Origin: Flavobacterium sp. LHD-85
Lineage (GTDB): Bacteria; Bacteroidota; Bacteroidia; Flavobacteriales; Flavobacteriaceae
Assembly (NCBI RefSeq): GCF_030929595.1
Contig: NZ_JAVFVR010000010.1
Span: forward strand, 1-64,000
Reading direction: 5' to 3'
Length of the DNA stretch: 64,000 bases
The number at the start of each line of letters is the position of its first letter. Within the stretch, counting starts at the first letter, position 1. Below are positions 34,727-44,464 of this stretch, piece after piece. The position numbers and the translations under genes were made by a program. Below the pieces are notes generated by a model. It saw only the letters and a program-made list of their open reading frames with translations. It searched no databases and had not been told where the DNA came from.

Positions 34727-35734
34727 TTATTTTAATTGATACAACCATTTTGGTATGTCATCAAAATCATAAATTAATTTAATCTCTGAATAATCTTGAA
34801 TACCGTAAAGAGATACAAGACAATACGGATTGGTTATATAAGATTCAGCAGTCTTCAATTCGATGTCATCATATATTGTAATTTCGGTAAAAAGACATAA
34901 ATCAGGGTAATTTTCAAAAGTGGCTGGCAGAGTATAAAAAGCACTTTCTATTTTTGAATTATGATTTTCTCTGCCAAAATGTTCTTTGTTTATTGTAAAT
35001 AATCTATCTACAAATACCTTGTTAGGATAGGGCTGCAATTCTTTGTAGCCCTTTACTTCGTTTATAACTTTTTTAAGATACGGTTCATAATCAAAAAATG
35101 AATAAGCTAAGTCAATTCTAATTTCTTGCGGTATAAATATAGCACGAGAAGGTAATTGTCTGATAATATTTCTGCTAATAGCAACTTGAGGCTCACGTGT
35201 TAAGGCATAATGCATGGTTTCTGAAATCGCAAGATCTACTATAAAGTCTTCAGGAATATTATAAGTAATGGCATTAGATTCAATCATTTGAAGATTATAC
35301 TCTCTAAGATCAATCGTCGAAATAAGATTTTCTACCGATTCTAGCGAAGAAGCATTAATATCAATTAAAACAGCATTAATTCTCTCTTTATCAAACAATG
35401 GCAATAAAGGCAGAATTAATGTTGCATACGGGCCACAACCTGCGTATAGTATATTAACTTTCTTTTCTGATGAATCATTCAAAAGTTTTATTAAGGCCTT
35501 GTAAATACCTTTTATAAAAGAAACTGTTCGAAGATAATCCTCAACACAATCGGCTGCACCGGAACTCGATAAAGCAATGCCTCCACTTACAATTGTTTCG
35601 TTCTCATCTGAATGACTATATGTTGTAAGTTTTTTATAAAAACGCGAAAGTTGCTGTGCAGATTCAATCTGCTCGCTTACAGTATTTGATGCTATGATAG
35701 ATTTAACAATAATCGTGAGTTCTTGTTTATACAT
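34727..35734 (-). CDS. SAM-dependent methyltransferase resembling protein arginine methyltransferases
   Basis: A 335-residue protein. Motif I is VNILYAGCGPYATLILPLL, with the acidic SAM-ribose residue in AVLIDINASS. The segment VDLAISETMHYALTREP aligns with the PRMT double-E loop (SEWMGYFLLYE in eukaryotic enzymes): S171, E172, M174 and E181 are spaced identically. A C-terminal beta-rich half follows, as in PRMTs. It could methylate a protein arginine or another guanidino-like group. The THW loop of true PRMTs was not found, so substrate is open. It is flanked by the tail-collar gene and the giant adhesin. Confidence 0.72.
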   Translation of the reverse strand: MYKQELTIIVKSIIASNTVSEQIESAQQLSRFYKKLTTYSHSDENETIVSGGIALSSSGAADCVEDYLRTVSFIKGIYKALIKLLNDSSEKKVNILYAGCGPYATLILPLLPLFDKERINAVLIDINASSLESVENLISTIDLREYNLQMIESNAITYNIPEDFIVDLAISETMHYALTREPQVAISRNIIRQLPSRAIFIPQEIRIDLAYSFFDYEPYLKKVINEVKGYKELQPYPNKVFVDRLFTINKEHFGRENHNSKIESAFYTLPATFENYPDLCLFTEITIYDDIELKTAESYITNPYCLVSLYGIQDYSEIKLIYDFDDIPKWLYQLK

Positions 35735-35827
35735 ACTAAAAAAACTTTACTACAATTTTAAAGTTTGAAATATAAGTCAAAAAGATAATGTTACAATACG
35801 AAATAGATAATTAAATACCAGAAAATT

Positions 35828-38800
35828 ATGAAGAAACTTTACTTACTAATAACGTTGCTTTTTTTTGCTTTACAGCATACGAATGCACAGCTAACGACAG
35901 AAACTTTTGAAACAGCACCTACTGATGTTGCTACTTTTACAAATCAAACTAAATTTAACTTAACAAGTTCGGTTCCAAATTTCACTTTTCATGTTTATGA
36001 AGCCTCTGGACTAGGATACAGTGGCTCGAATAGGTTTATTCAAGTGCAAGATGACGCATTAGCTGGAGGAAGAGGCCAAACAGGAACTATAAAAGCTGAG
36101 ACTGGAATCTTTAAAGTAAACAATCTATGGATATATACTACTGGAGATGCTGGATTTAACCCTGGAGTTACTTTTGATGGAGCTCCTGGTTCTATTACTT
36201 TTACTGGAAAGTTGGCAGGAGTTACACAATTTACAGTAGTAAAAAACACTTCGGGAGCTAATATAGGAATCGCTCTTCCTGGTAATGGTTTTACATACAT
36301 AAATTTTGCAAGCGAGGGAGGTTCAGATAATACTAATGTATTAATTGACCAACTTGATGTAAAATTAAGCTATAACTACGATTATTTTGCAATTGATAAT
36401 TTTACGTTTACCAATATTGTGGCTCCATCAATTACTACTCATCCAAGTAATAAGACAATATGTTCTGGAGCAAATACTTCTTTTTCGGTTGCAGCAATTA
36501 ACGCCACAAGTCACCAATGGCAGGTTAACAATGGAGGTGGTTTTATCAACATTTCAGATAATGCTACTTATTCTGGCACTAATAATTCAACACTTTCAAT
36601 CACAGGAGCAACAGCTGCTATGAATGGTTACCAATATCGTTGCGTAGTTACTGGTTCTGGATCGGTAAATTCTAATACTGCAACATTAACAGTTCCGACA
36701 GCACTTTCTTCTATTGTTTCAGCTAGCACCCCTAGTGATTATGGATCAAGCACTGGTTCTGCAACAGTTACTGTATCAGGAGGTGTTACGCCTTATTTTT
36801 ATTCTTGGGCACCTCTTGGTGGTACAAGTCCTACAGCAAGTGGACTCCTTCCTGGAAATTACACGTTAACTATTACTGACAGTACTCCAAATGGATTAGG
36901 GGGATGCTCTATAACACAAGCTGTTACAATCTCAGAATCTCCTGGAGCTTCTACTAATGTAAACTCTTTAAGTGGATTTACAACTTGTACTGGTACTGCC
37001 TCTCCTTTTCAAGGCTTTATAGTAAATGCTGGTCACTTAACCTCTACTTTAGATTTATCAACTCCGACAGGATATGAGATATCGACAACTTCTGGTGGAC
37101 CTTACTTTACTAATTTATCATTAACACCAACTTCAGGCAATATAAATAGAACCATATATGTACGTCTGGCAGCAACTGCTACAGGAACGCCTTCTGGAAA
37201 TATAACTATTTCTTCTACAGGAATAACAACAAAAAATGTGGCATTATCAGGAACCGTAAACTTACTTCCACTGATAACAGCACAACCTTCAGCAAGTTCT
37301 GTCTGTGCAGGTGGCAATACTACTTTTAGCGTAGCGGCATCTAATGCCACTGGGTACAAATGGCAAGTAGATCAAGGAGGAGGGTTTAATGATGTACCAA
37401 ATGGCGCTCCATATTCTGGCATCACAAGTTCTACTCTTACGATAAGTGGAGCAATAGCCCCAATGAACGGATATTTATACAGAGCTGTAGCAACTGGAAC
37501 TGGAACTTGTATTCCTGCCATTTCTAACAATGCTTTATTGACAATAAATCCTGCTCCATTAATAACAGCGCACCCTTCATCAACATCTGTTTGTTTGGGA
37601 GGTAATGCCTCTTTTTCTGTTATAGCATCTAATGCAACAGGGTACCAATGGCAGATAGATCAAGGTGCAGGATTCAATCCCATATCGAACGATGCTCAAT
37701 TTTCTGGTGCAACTACCTCTACTCTTACAATAACTGGAGCAACTGCTGAACTAGGTGGTTATGCATACCGTGTAGTAGTGACTGGAGGATGTTTCCCTTT
37801 AGCAACTTCTGGTAATGTAACATTAACAATAAATTCTGCACCTTCTATAACAGGACAACCTTCTGCAAGCTCAGTATGTCAAGGAGCTAATACTACTTTT
37901 ACCGCTACTGCCTCTAATGCAACAGGATATCAATGGCAGGTAGACAAAGGTGACAATAACGGATTTGCCAATATATCAAACGGTGCTCCTTATTCTGGAA
38001 TCAATAACGCAACTCTTACTATAACTGGAGCGACAGTGGCAATGAACGGGTATTCATATAGAGCTGTTGCAAGTGGAACATGTACTCCATCAGTTACTTC
38101 AAACAGCGCGAGTCTTACTGTAAATTCAGCTCCTGCTATCATATCAGACCCTTCATCAGCAGCTATCTGCTCTGGTGCCAATACTACTTTCTCTGTAACT
38201 GCGTCAAATGCAACAGCATACAAGTGGTTGGTAGATGATGGTCAAGGTGGAGGATTTGTCGATGTGCAAAACAACGCTCCTTACAGTGGTATTACTACTT
38301 CCACCCTTACTATAACTGGTGCACCAGCAGGATTTAACGGATACAAATATAGAGCTGTCGCAAGCGGAGCATGTACTCCGCCTGCTACTTCAAACAGTGC
38401 AACTTTAACTGTTAATCATATTACTATTCTCATGTCTAAAGTTGATGTAGCCTGTTTTGGCGATTCAACTGGTCAAGCAACTGCGACTCCAAGTGGAGGA
38501 ACTGGCAACTATACGTACTTATGGTCTAATGGAGAAGAAACTGCCACTATAACAGGATTAGCAGCAGGAACAACTTATACTGTAACTGTGACGGATGATA
38601 ATTCATGCTCCAATACAGCAAATGTAACGATAGGACAGCCTTCAGCACCTCTTACACTTACACAAGGCACTGTATCAAATACTTCTTGTAACGGTGGAGC
38701 CAATGGAGCAGCTCAGGTTATTGTTACTGGAGGTACACTTGGCTATACGTATTCATGGAATACGAATCCTATAAAAACAACTCCCTCTGTAAGTGGACTT

Positions 38801-41800
38801 TCTGCAGGTACTTATACTGTAACCGTAAAAGACGCTAAGCAATGTACTAAATCATTAAATATTACTATATCTGAGCCACCTGCTCTTACCATAACGCCAA
38901 GTCAAACCAATGTTTCTTGTAATGGAGGATCCAATGGTACAGCGACAGGAACAGTTACAGGAGGAACAGGTGCATACACTTATCAATGGTCTCCTAGAGG
39001 AGGAACTGCTGCAACCGCCACTGGTCTTACTGCAGACACTTATACCTTAACAGTAATAGATGATAATAACTGTCAAGTTACAAAAACTTTTACGATAATT
39101 GACCCACCACTTTTAAACGCAACAAAAACCCAAACAGATGTTTTATGCAATGGAAGTGCAACTGGAACCGCAACCGTTATTGCATCTGGCGGTTCTGGAA
39201 CCCTGACCTATTTATGGACTCCATCTGGACAAACTGGAGCTACGGCTACTGGACTTACTGCAGGCACTTACACCTGTAAAATTACAGATGCTAATGGCTG
39301 TTCTCTTACCGTCCCTTTTACCATTAACCAACCGCCTGCATTAGAGGCGACTACATCTCAAATAGATGCGACTTGTTCTACTGGCGGTCAAGCCACAGTA
39401 ACACCATCTGGAGGTGTGGGAGGTTATAGCTATTCTTGGTCACCTTCTGGAGGAGCTGCTGCTACAGCAAGCGGATTAACAGCTGGTACTTATTACTGTG
39501 TAATCACAGATGGCAATGGCTGTTCTATTATGAGAAACGTTACCATCAATACAACCAATACTCTAGTCGCTACTACGGGTAAAACTGATTTGCTTTGTAA
39601 TGGAGCAAATACAGGCTCTGCTTGGGTTACTCCATCAGGAGCTCCTGGACCGTTTACCTACGAGTGGACTCCTAATGTAGGAAACACTGAGACAGCTACC
39701 GGCCTTACTGCAGGAAATTATTCTGTAAAAATTATCGCTAGCAATGGATGCTCTATTGTAAAAAACTTTACCATCGCTCAACCATCAGCTATTGTAATAA
39801 CACCGGGCGCAAAAACAAATGTTAGCTGCAATGGCGGAAACAATGGTTCTGCAAGTGTTTCAGTAACCGGAGGAACTGGTAGTTATACATATTCTTGGGA
39901 TACAACACCTGCTCAATCAACAGCTACTGCAACTGGTCTTAAAGCGGGAACTTACACTGTAACCGTAAAAGATGCTAACTTTTGTACTAAAACACAAAGT
40001 GTTACCATAACAGAACCAGATGCGCTTATTGCTACACCATCTCAAACTGATGTTTCTTGCAATGGAGGTTCTAACGGATCTGCAACAGTAAATGTAACTG
40101 GAGGAACAGGACTTTATACTTATTCTTGGTCACCATCAGGAGGAAGTAATGCAACTGCAAACGGATTACCGGCAGGAACTTATACTGTTCTTGTTAGAGA
40201 CGCTAATTCATGTGAGGCAACAGCGACTGTAACTATAACTGAACCGCCTGTTCTTACTGCAACAATAGCCAAAACAGACGTTTTATGCAATCAAGCAAAT
40301 AACGGAACGGCAACTGTAACTCCTTCTGGAGGAACTGGAACTTATACCTATTCTTGGGCTCCATCTGGAGGAACTAATGCAACAGCAACTGGATTAAGTC
40401 CAAACATTTACACTGTAACTGTAACCGATGAAAACGGATGCTTTGTAACAGAGTCAGTACAAATTATAGAACCTACTGTACTTTCAGCAACTGATACACA
40501 TACTAATGTTTCTTGCAACGGAGGCAACAACGGTACTGCAACTGTAGTGCCAACTGGAGGAACCGGAGCTTACACATATTCTTGGGCTCCATCAGGCGGA
40601 AATGCAGCAACAGCAACTGGTCTTGTAGCTGGAACTTACACCGTAACGGTAACAGATGAAAACTCATGTTCTACTACAAATATTATTTCTATTACAGAAC
40701 CAGATGCTTTAGCCTTAACTGCAACTCCTGTAGCTGTATCTTGCCATAACGGAAACAACGGATCTGCCACAGTTAGCGTGACTGGCGGTACAGGTGCTTA
40801 CTCGTACTCTTGGGCTCCATCTGGCGGAAATGCAGCAACTGCTACTAATCTTGTAGCTGGAACTTACACCGTAACGGTTACGGATGCTAATTTATGTTCA
40901 GCTTCTGCAACTGTTCAAGTAATTCAGCCTGCTAATCCAGTTAATTTAAATACTGTAGCGGTATCTGGAATAACCGTAACTGGCGCTTCTTTATCTGGTA
41001 CAGCATCCTCTAATGGAATTAATGTTGATAGTGGATCTTGCTTAACAGAAGTTGGTTTTGTATATGCACAACACGCTAACCCTACAACAGCCGATACTAA
41101 AATTAATGTTACTGCAGCATTAGGGACATTTACTAATTCTTTATCTGGTCTAAGAGGAAATAGAACTTATTACGTTAGAACATATGCTGTAAATAGCAAT
41201 GGTTTTATTAATTATGGAAATGAAGTAAGTTTTACAACTCAAAAGTATACTCTAAGTATAACTGCTGCAACAGGACATACCAAGGTGTATGGCACTGCAG
41301 ATCCAGTATTTAACTATACTGCATCAGGATTTGCTAACGGAGATACCAACTCTATACTTACTGGTCTACTTTCAAGAGATGCTGGAGAAAATGTTGGAAA
41401 ATACAGTATTAAACTTGGTACAATCAATGCTGGAGCAGATTACACAATTGCTTTTACAGGTGCAGAATTTGAAATTACTAAAGCAAACCAAACAATTACT
41501 TGGAATCAGACTTTAGAATTTGGCTGTGCAGATTCAAACAATGTTGCTTTAACGGCAACAACAGACAGCGGTTTGCCAATTTCTTATGCCATTGCAAATG
41601 CAGCGTTGGGAACAATCTCTGGATCAACATTAAACATTACAGGTTCAGGAAGCTCAACCATAACTGCTACACAAATTGGCGACCAAAATCATAATGCAGC
41701 AACAGCCATTGTTAAACCAATAGAAATAAGCCAATCTGGACTTGTTATACAGCAGTGGGCAAATGTTCTATTCTTTGACAATAGATCAAATAATTTTGTG

Positions 41801-42211
41801 GCTTGGCAATGGTATAAAAACGGAACAGCTATTTCTGGCGCGACCCGTCAGTATTATAGCGAAATTCAGCCTTTAAATGGCACTTATCATGTAATTGCAA
41901 AAGACAAAAACGGAAATTCAATTAAATCATGTCCAATTGAAACTACTGGAACGGTTTTTACCAAGAAAATCAAAATCTATCCAAACCCAGTTAAACCAGG
42001 AGGTGAATTTACTTTAGAATGTGATTTTAGTGATTCTCAACTAAGCGGATCTGAGGTAGTTATTTATGACATCGCAGGAAAATTAGTGCAGACTATTTCA
42101 AATGTAAAAGCCAAAAATCAAATTATCGCTCCTTCGCAAACAGCCTTATACATTGTTGTTCTTAAACTGGCTGACGGTCAGTTAAAAACAATCAACTTAC
42201 TGGTTAAATAA
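35828..42211 (+). CDS. Giant SprB-repeat adhesin with T9SS C-terminal domain
   Basis: A 2127-residue secreted protein with a signal peptide at 1-20 (ending HTNA before Q). After a lectin/jelly-roll-like N-terminal domain (about 21-195) come five Ig-like repeats (CSGANTSFSV...YQWQV type), one degenerate SprB repeat among them. Eleven SprB repeats of about 75 residues lie at about 870-1700 (pattern TDVSCNGGSNGSATVxVTGGTGxYTYSWSPSGG...AGTYTVTVTDANxC). Then come an Fn3-like domain, an MBG-like domain (about 1800-1890), another Ig-like segment and, from about 2048 (KIYPNPVKPGGEF), a type A T9SS sorting domain. Related proteins are carried along the cell surface during gliding. An OmpA-like gene follows at once. 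Confidence 0.92.
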   Translation: MKKLYLLITLLFFALQHTNAQLTTETFETAPTDVATFTNQTKFNLTSSVPNFTFHVYEASGLGYSGSNRFIQVQDDALAGGRGQTGTIKAETGIFKVNNLWIYTTGDAGFNPGVTFDGAPGSITFTGKLAGVTQFTVVKNTSGANIGIALPGNGFTYINFASEGGSDNTNVLIDQLDVKLSYNYDYFAIDNFTFTNIVAPSITTHPSNKTICSGANTSFSVAAINATSHQWQVNNGGGFINISDNATYSGTNNSTLSITGATAAMNGYQYRCVVTGSGSVNSNTATLTVPTALSSIVSASTPSDYGSSTGSATVTVSGGVTPYFYSWAPLGGTSPTASGLLPGNYTLTITDSTPNGLGGCSITQAVTISESPGASTNVNSLSGFTTCTGTASPFQGFIVNAGHLTSTLDLSTPTGYEISTTSGGPYFTNLSLTPTSGNINRTIYVRLAATATGTPSGNITISSTGITTKNVALSGTVNLLPLITAQPSASSVCAGGNTTFSVAASNATGYKWQVDQGGGFNDVPNGAPYSGITSSTLTISGAIAPMNGYLYRAVATGTGTCIPAISNNALLTINPAPLITAHPSSTSVCLGGNASFSVIASNATGYQWQIDQGAGFNPISNDAQFSGATTSTLTITGATAELGGYAYRVVVTGGCFPLATSGNVTLTINSAPSITGQPSASSVCQGANTTFTATASNATGYQWQVDKGDNNGFANISNGAPYSGINNATLTITGATVAMNGYSYRAVASGTCTPSVTSNSASLTVNSAPAIISDPSSAAICSGANTTFSVTASNATAYKWLVDDGQGGGFVDVQNNAPYSGITTSTLTITGAPAGFNGYKYRAVASGACTPPATSNSATLTVNHITILMSKVDVACFGDSTGQATATPSGGTGNYTYLWSNGEETATITGLAAGTTYTVTVTDDNSCSNTANVTIGQPSAPLTLTQGTVSNTSCNGGANGAAQVIVTGGTLGYTYSWNTNPIKTTPSVSGLSAGTYTVTVKDAKQCTKSLNITISEPPALTITPSQTNVSCNGGSNGTATGTVTGGTGAYTYQWSPRGGTAATATGLTADTYTLTVIDDNNCQVTKTFTIIDPPLLNATKTQTDVLCNGSATGTATVIASGGSGTLTYLWTPSGQTGATATGLTAGTYTCKITDANGCSLTVPFTINQPPALEATTSQIDATCSTGGQATVTPSGGVGGYSYSWSPSGGAAATASGLTAGTYYCVITDGNGCSIMRNVTINTTNTLVATTGKTDLLCNGANTGSAWVTPSGAPGPFTYEWTPNVGNTETATGLTAGNYSVKIIASNGCSIVKNFTIAQPSAIVITPGAKTNVSCNGGNNGSASVSVTGGTGSYTYSWDTTPAQSTATATGLKAGTYTVTVKDANFCTKTQSVTITEPDALIATPSQTDVSCNGGSNGSATVNVTGGTGLYTYSWSPSGGSNATANGLPAGTYTVLVRDANSCEATATVTITEPPVLTATIAKTDVLCNQANNGTATVTPSGGTGTYTYSWAPSGGTNATATGLSPNIYTVTVTDENGCFVTESVQIIEPTVLSATDTHTNVSCNGGNNGTATVVPTGGTGAYTYSWAPSGGNAATATGLVAGTYTVTVTDENSCSTTNIISITEPDALALTATPVAVSCHNGNNGSATVSVTGGTGAYSYSWAPSGGNAATATNLVAGTYTVTVTDANLCSASATVQVIQPANPVNLNTVAVSGITVTGASLSGTASSNGINVDSGSCLTEVGFVYAQHANPTTADTKINVTAALGTFTNSLSGLRGNRTYYVRTYAVNSNGFINYGNEVSFTTQKYTLSITAATGHTKVYGTADPVFNYTASGFANGDTNSILTGLLSRDAGENVGKYSIKLGTINAGADYTIAFTGAEFEITKANQTITWNQTLEFGCADSNNVALTATTDSGLPISYAIANAALGTISGSTLNITGSGSSTITATQIGDQNHNAATAIVKPIEISQSGLVIQQWANVLFFDNRSNNFVAWQWYKNGTAISGATRQYYSEIQPLNGTYHVIAKDKNGNSIKSCPIETTGTVFTKKIKIYPNPVKPGGEFTLECDFSDSQLSGSEVVIYDIAGKLVQTISNVKAKNQIIAPSQTALYIVVLKLADGQLKTINLLVK
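38440..40935 (+). repeat. Tandem SprB-repeat coding array (11 units of ~225 bp)
   Basis: Within the adhesin gene, 11 consecutive protein repeats of about 75 residues are encoded by imperfect DNA repeats. Adjacent units near the 3' end (about 40480-40930) are the most alike, including near-identical stretches encoding SWAPSGGNAATAT and AGTYTVTVTD, which suggests recent unit duplication and makes the region prone to recombination and assembly collapse. Confidence 0.85.
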
Positions 42212-42240
42212 AAATGAGATTTAATTTAAAATTACAAGCA

Positions 42241-43560
42241 ATGAAGATTAAAACGACTTTAGCTATACTAGTACTGTTTAGCGTCACGATAAAAGCACAG
42301 GAAATTAATTTTAAAATTAACGGCGGTCCGTCTGGAATTCTTTACGATAGCAATATCGGAGACGGCAAATTAAAATTTGGCGGAGGAATAGGTGTTGGAT
42401 ACACCTATTTCTTCAGCGACCACTGGGGAATCTCTACAGGGGTTGATGTCACTTACAATCAGAATAGTTTTGAATTGGATAATGGAACAACAATCTCAAC
42501 TTACGAAGTAGACGACCAGACTTCTGCATTTGAGTATCAGGTTACACCCACAAACTATAAAGAAGAGCAGCATTTTATTGGTGTAGCCATTCCGTTAATG
42601 ATGCAATACAGAACATCAATTGCCTCTCAAACGCAATTATACTTTGGATTCGGAGGAAAAATTATGTTTCCAGGAAAACAGACTGTAAAAGCTTCTGCTT
42701 CTGAATTACAGCTGAGCGGCTACTATCCTGATACAAATCTATTGGTTGATGATCTGCCTTCTCACGGATTTGGAAAAGTAACCAACTGGCAGGATAAAAC
42801 AACAGTAAGCTTAGATCCTGCTTTTATGTTAAGCTTTGAAACTGGTCTTACATTCAAACTAAAAGAAAAGACAAAGCTTTACACAGGTTTGTATGTTGAT
42901 TATGGTTTAACCGATTTGGCAAAAGAAACTCCAAATACCAATATTGTAGCGTACAATCCGAACGGACTTGACAATATTCAGGCAAACGGTACAGTTGGAA
43001 ACAGCAAAATAGTTCAGGAAAGCCGTTATTTATCAGCAGGAATCCAGCTGAAACTAGGCTTTTCATTAGCAAAAGACAAGCCAGAACCAGTTCAGCAAAA
43101 AGCAGAAACAGTTACTCAGACGGAAACAGTTCCAGTTCAGAAAGAGGTTCCTGTACAGCAAAAAGTTGTAGAAACTCCTCCAGCTAAAAAAGAACTGACT
43201 ACAGAAGAACGCAATTATATCGAAAAACAGCCTCTTGCCTTCCAAGAAGTTGGAAACACGAGCGTAACTCCAGAATTGGCGACAAGATTAGATGAAATTG
43301 CTAAAATTCTAAAATCAAACAAAGATACAGACTTGAATATCACAGGATATACTTGTGATATAGGAACGGAAAAGCGCAATCTTGAAATTGGAATGAAAAG
43401 AGCGCAAGCAGTTTCAGATTATCTACAGAATAAAGGAATCGAATCTAATCGTATGCATCTATTCTCAAAAGGAGAAAGCGAACCTTTAGTTCCAAATACT
43501 CCAGCAGAGAATAAACCGCTAAACAGAAGAGTTACACTTGTATTAGTTGACGTAAAATAA
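42241..43560 (+). CDS. Outer-membrane beta-barrel protein with OmpA-like peptidoglycan-binding domain
   Basis: A 439-residue protein. I choose ATG 42241 because it opens a clean signal peptide (MKIKTTLAILVLFSVTIKA before Q); an ATG at 42214 adds nine residues. Residues about 20-280 form an outer-membrane beta-barrel (FKINGGPSGILYD, GGGIGVGYTYFFSDHWGISTGVDVTY). A Gln/Pro/Val-rich linker (VQQKAETVTQTETVPVQKE) and an OmpA domain (INITGYTCDIGTEKRN-like, GMKRAQAVSDYLQNKGI, NRRVTLVLV) follow. It sits 29 bases behind the adhesin gene, where SprB-type adhesins usually have a SprF/PorP partner, so it may attach or stabilise that adhesin. Confidence 0.9.
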   Translation: MKIKTTLAILVLFSVTIKAQEINFKINGGPSGILYDSNIGDGKLKFGGGIGVGYTYFFSDHWGISTGVDVTYNQNSFELDNGTTISTYEVDDQTSAFEYQVTPTNYKEEQHFIGVAIPLMMQYRTSIASQTQLYFGFGGKIMFPGKQTVKASASELQLSGYYPDTNLLVDDLPSHGFGKVTNWQDKTTVSLDPAFMLSFETGLTFKLKEKTKLYTGLYVDYGLTDLAKETPNTNIVAYNPNGLDNIQANGTVGNSKIVQESRYLSAGIQLKLGFSLAKDKPEPVQQKAETVTQTETVPVQKEVPVQQKVVETPPAKKELTTEERNYIEKQPLAFQEVGNTSVTPELATRLDEIAKILKSNKDTDLNITGYTCDIGTEKRNLEIGMKRAQAVSDYLQNKGIESNRMHLFSKGESEPLVPNTPAENKPLNRRVTLVLVDVK

Positions 43561-43580
43561 TTTTTTTAATCTACAATCGT

Positions 43581-43625
43581 AAAAGCATGATAAAAGAGTT
43601 TATTTCTCTTTTTCATGCTTTTTCT
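43581..43625 (+). terminator. Terminator after the adhesin-OmpA operon
   Basis: Stem AAAAGCATGA/TCATGCTTTT (43581-43590 and 43613-43622) with inner AAAGAG/CTCTTT pairing, then a T-run. Confidence 0.8.
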
Positions 43626-43809
43626 TTTTTATTTCATATACAAATCATATCAGTCATTTCTAAATTGCATTAGAATATATTTTAATTTAAAAACAATTTA
43701 AAAGCTAACAAATATCATGTTTTATTCTTGGTTTAATACCTTTCTTTGTTTTAATTAAAACTATTCCAGACACTTAACCAATTCTTCACAACGTATTAAT
43801 TGTTTTACC

Positions 43810-44406
43810 ATGCATATTGATACTGACTTACTTTACACTTGGGGAGCTGTAGCTAAAAAGATTCCTAAAAACTCCATTATTTTCTTCGAAAATGACGCAG
43901 CTGTTTCTTATTATCAAATTTTAGAGGGAACTGTAAAAATGAGTTATACCAACGAAGATGGCAAAGATTTGACAGTTGGTATTTTTAATGAAGGAAATAG
44001 TTTTGGAGAACCTCCACTTTTTATAGGACAGCCCTACCCTGCTTCTGCAATTGCTCAAACAGATTGTATCGTTTTAAAATTATCCAAAAACAGCTTTTTT
44101 TCCTTTCTTGAAGAAAATCCAGAAATGCAATTTAAGATACTCAAACTATTTGCATGGAAAATTTATAACAAAATTGTCTTTTCTAAAAATATAGTCAATC
44201 ATAAACCAGAATACCGCATTCAGTATTTTTTAGATAATCTGAAAAAACAACATAATGTTGCCGCTTCAATAAAAATGAAAATTCCATATACGAGACAAGA
44301 AATTGCTGATTTTACAGGACTGCGGGTAGAAACCGTAATACGCACATTATCACTTATGAGCAAAAACAAAAAAATTGAAATTATAGATCATAAATTGTTT
44401 TACTAA
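43810..44406 (+). CDS. Crp/Fnr-family transcriptional regulator (likely regulator of the nos region)
   Basis: A 198-residue regulator with a cyclic-nucleotide-like sensor domain (about 15-115, FFENDAAVSYYQILEGTVKMSY and GNSFGEPPLF), a dimerisation helix and a C-terminal helix-turn-helix (TRQEIADFTGLRVETVIRTLSLM). It has a single cysteine (in QTDCIVL), so it cannot hold an Fnr-type Fe-S cluster; haem or NO sensing, as in DNR/NNR, is more likely. The recognition helix keeps the Glu and Arg (E-T-V-I-R) that read TGA but has Ile where Fnr has Ser. It lies beside the nos operon and near three matching palindromes. Confidence 0.9.
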   Translation: MHIDTDLLYTWGAVAKKIPKNSIIFFENDAAVSYYQILEGTVKMSYTNEDGKDLTVGIFNEGNSFGEPPLFIGQPYPASAIAQTDCIVLKLSKNSFFSFLEENPEMQFKILKLFAWKIYNKIVFSKNIVNHKPEYRIQYFLDNLKKQHNVAASIKMKIPYTRQEIADFTGLRVETVIRTLSLMSKNKKIEIIDHKLFY

Positions 44407-44416
44407 TTTCATGTCT

Positions 44417-44461
44417 TATGATTTGAATCATACCAAAACAGCACGATTTTTTCTTCTTTTG
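44417..44461 (+). promoter_or_regulatory. Crp/Fnr-type box 1 with class II promoter (possible sRNA promoter)
   Basis: TATGATTTGAATCATA (44417-44432), a full palindrome with 5-4-5 Fnr geometry. On the plus strand a TTCTTTTG -7-like element (44454-44461; one mismatch to TAnnTTTG) starts 29.5 bp from the box centre, exactly as at the other two boxes. No such element exists in the opposite direction. Confidence 0.65.
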
Positions 44462-44464
44462 CAT

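Noticed and set aside
38440..40935. Regularly spaced repeats that could be taken for a CRISPR array.
   Set aside because: The repeats are about 225 bp, imperfect, in frame and encode SprB domains; there are no short identical repeats with unique spacers and no cas genes.
36387..41694. Short open frames on both strands inside the adhesin gene.
   Set aside because: They are produced by the repetitive Thr/Gly/Ala codons of the adhesin and have no start-site or family support.
42214..42240. Earlier start for the OmpA-like protein.
   Set aside because: It would put nine residues, including two basic ones, before a complete signal peptide that starts at 42241.
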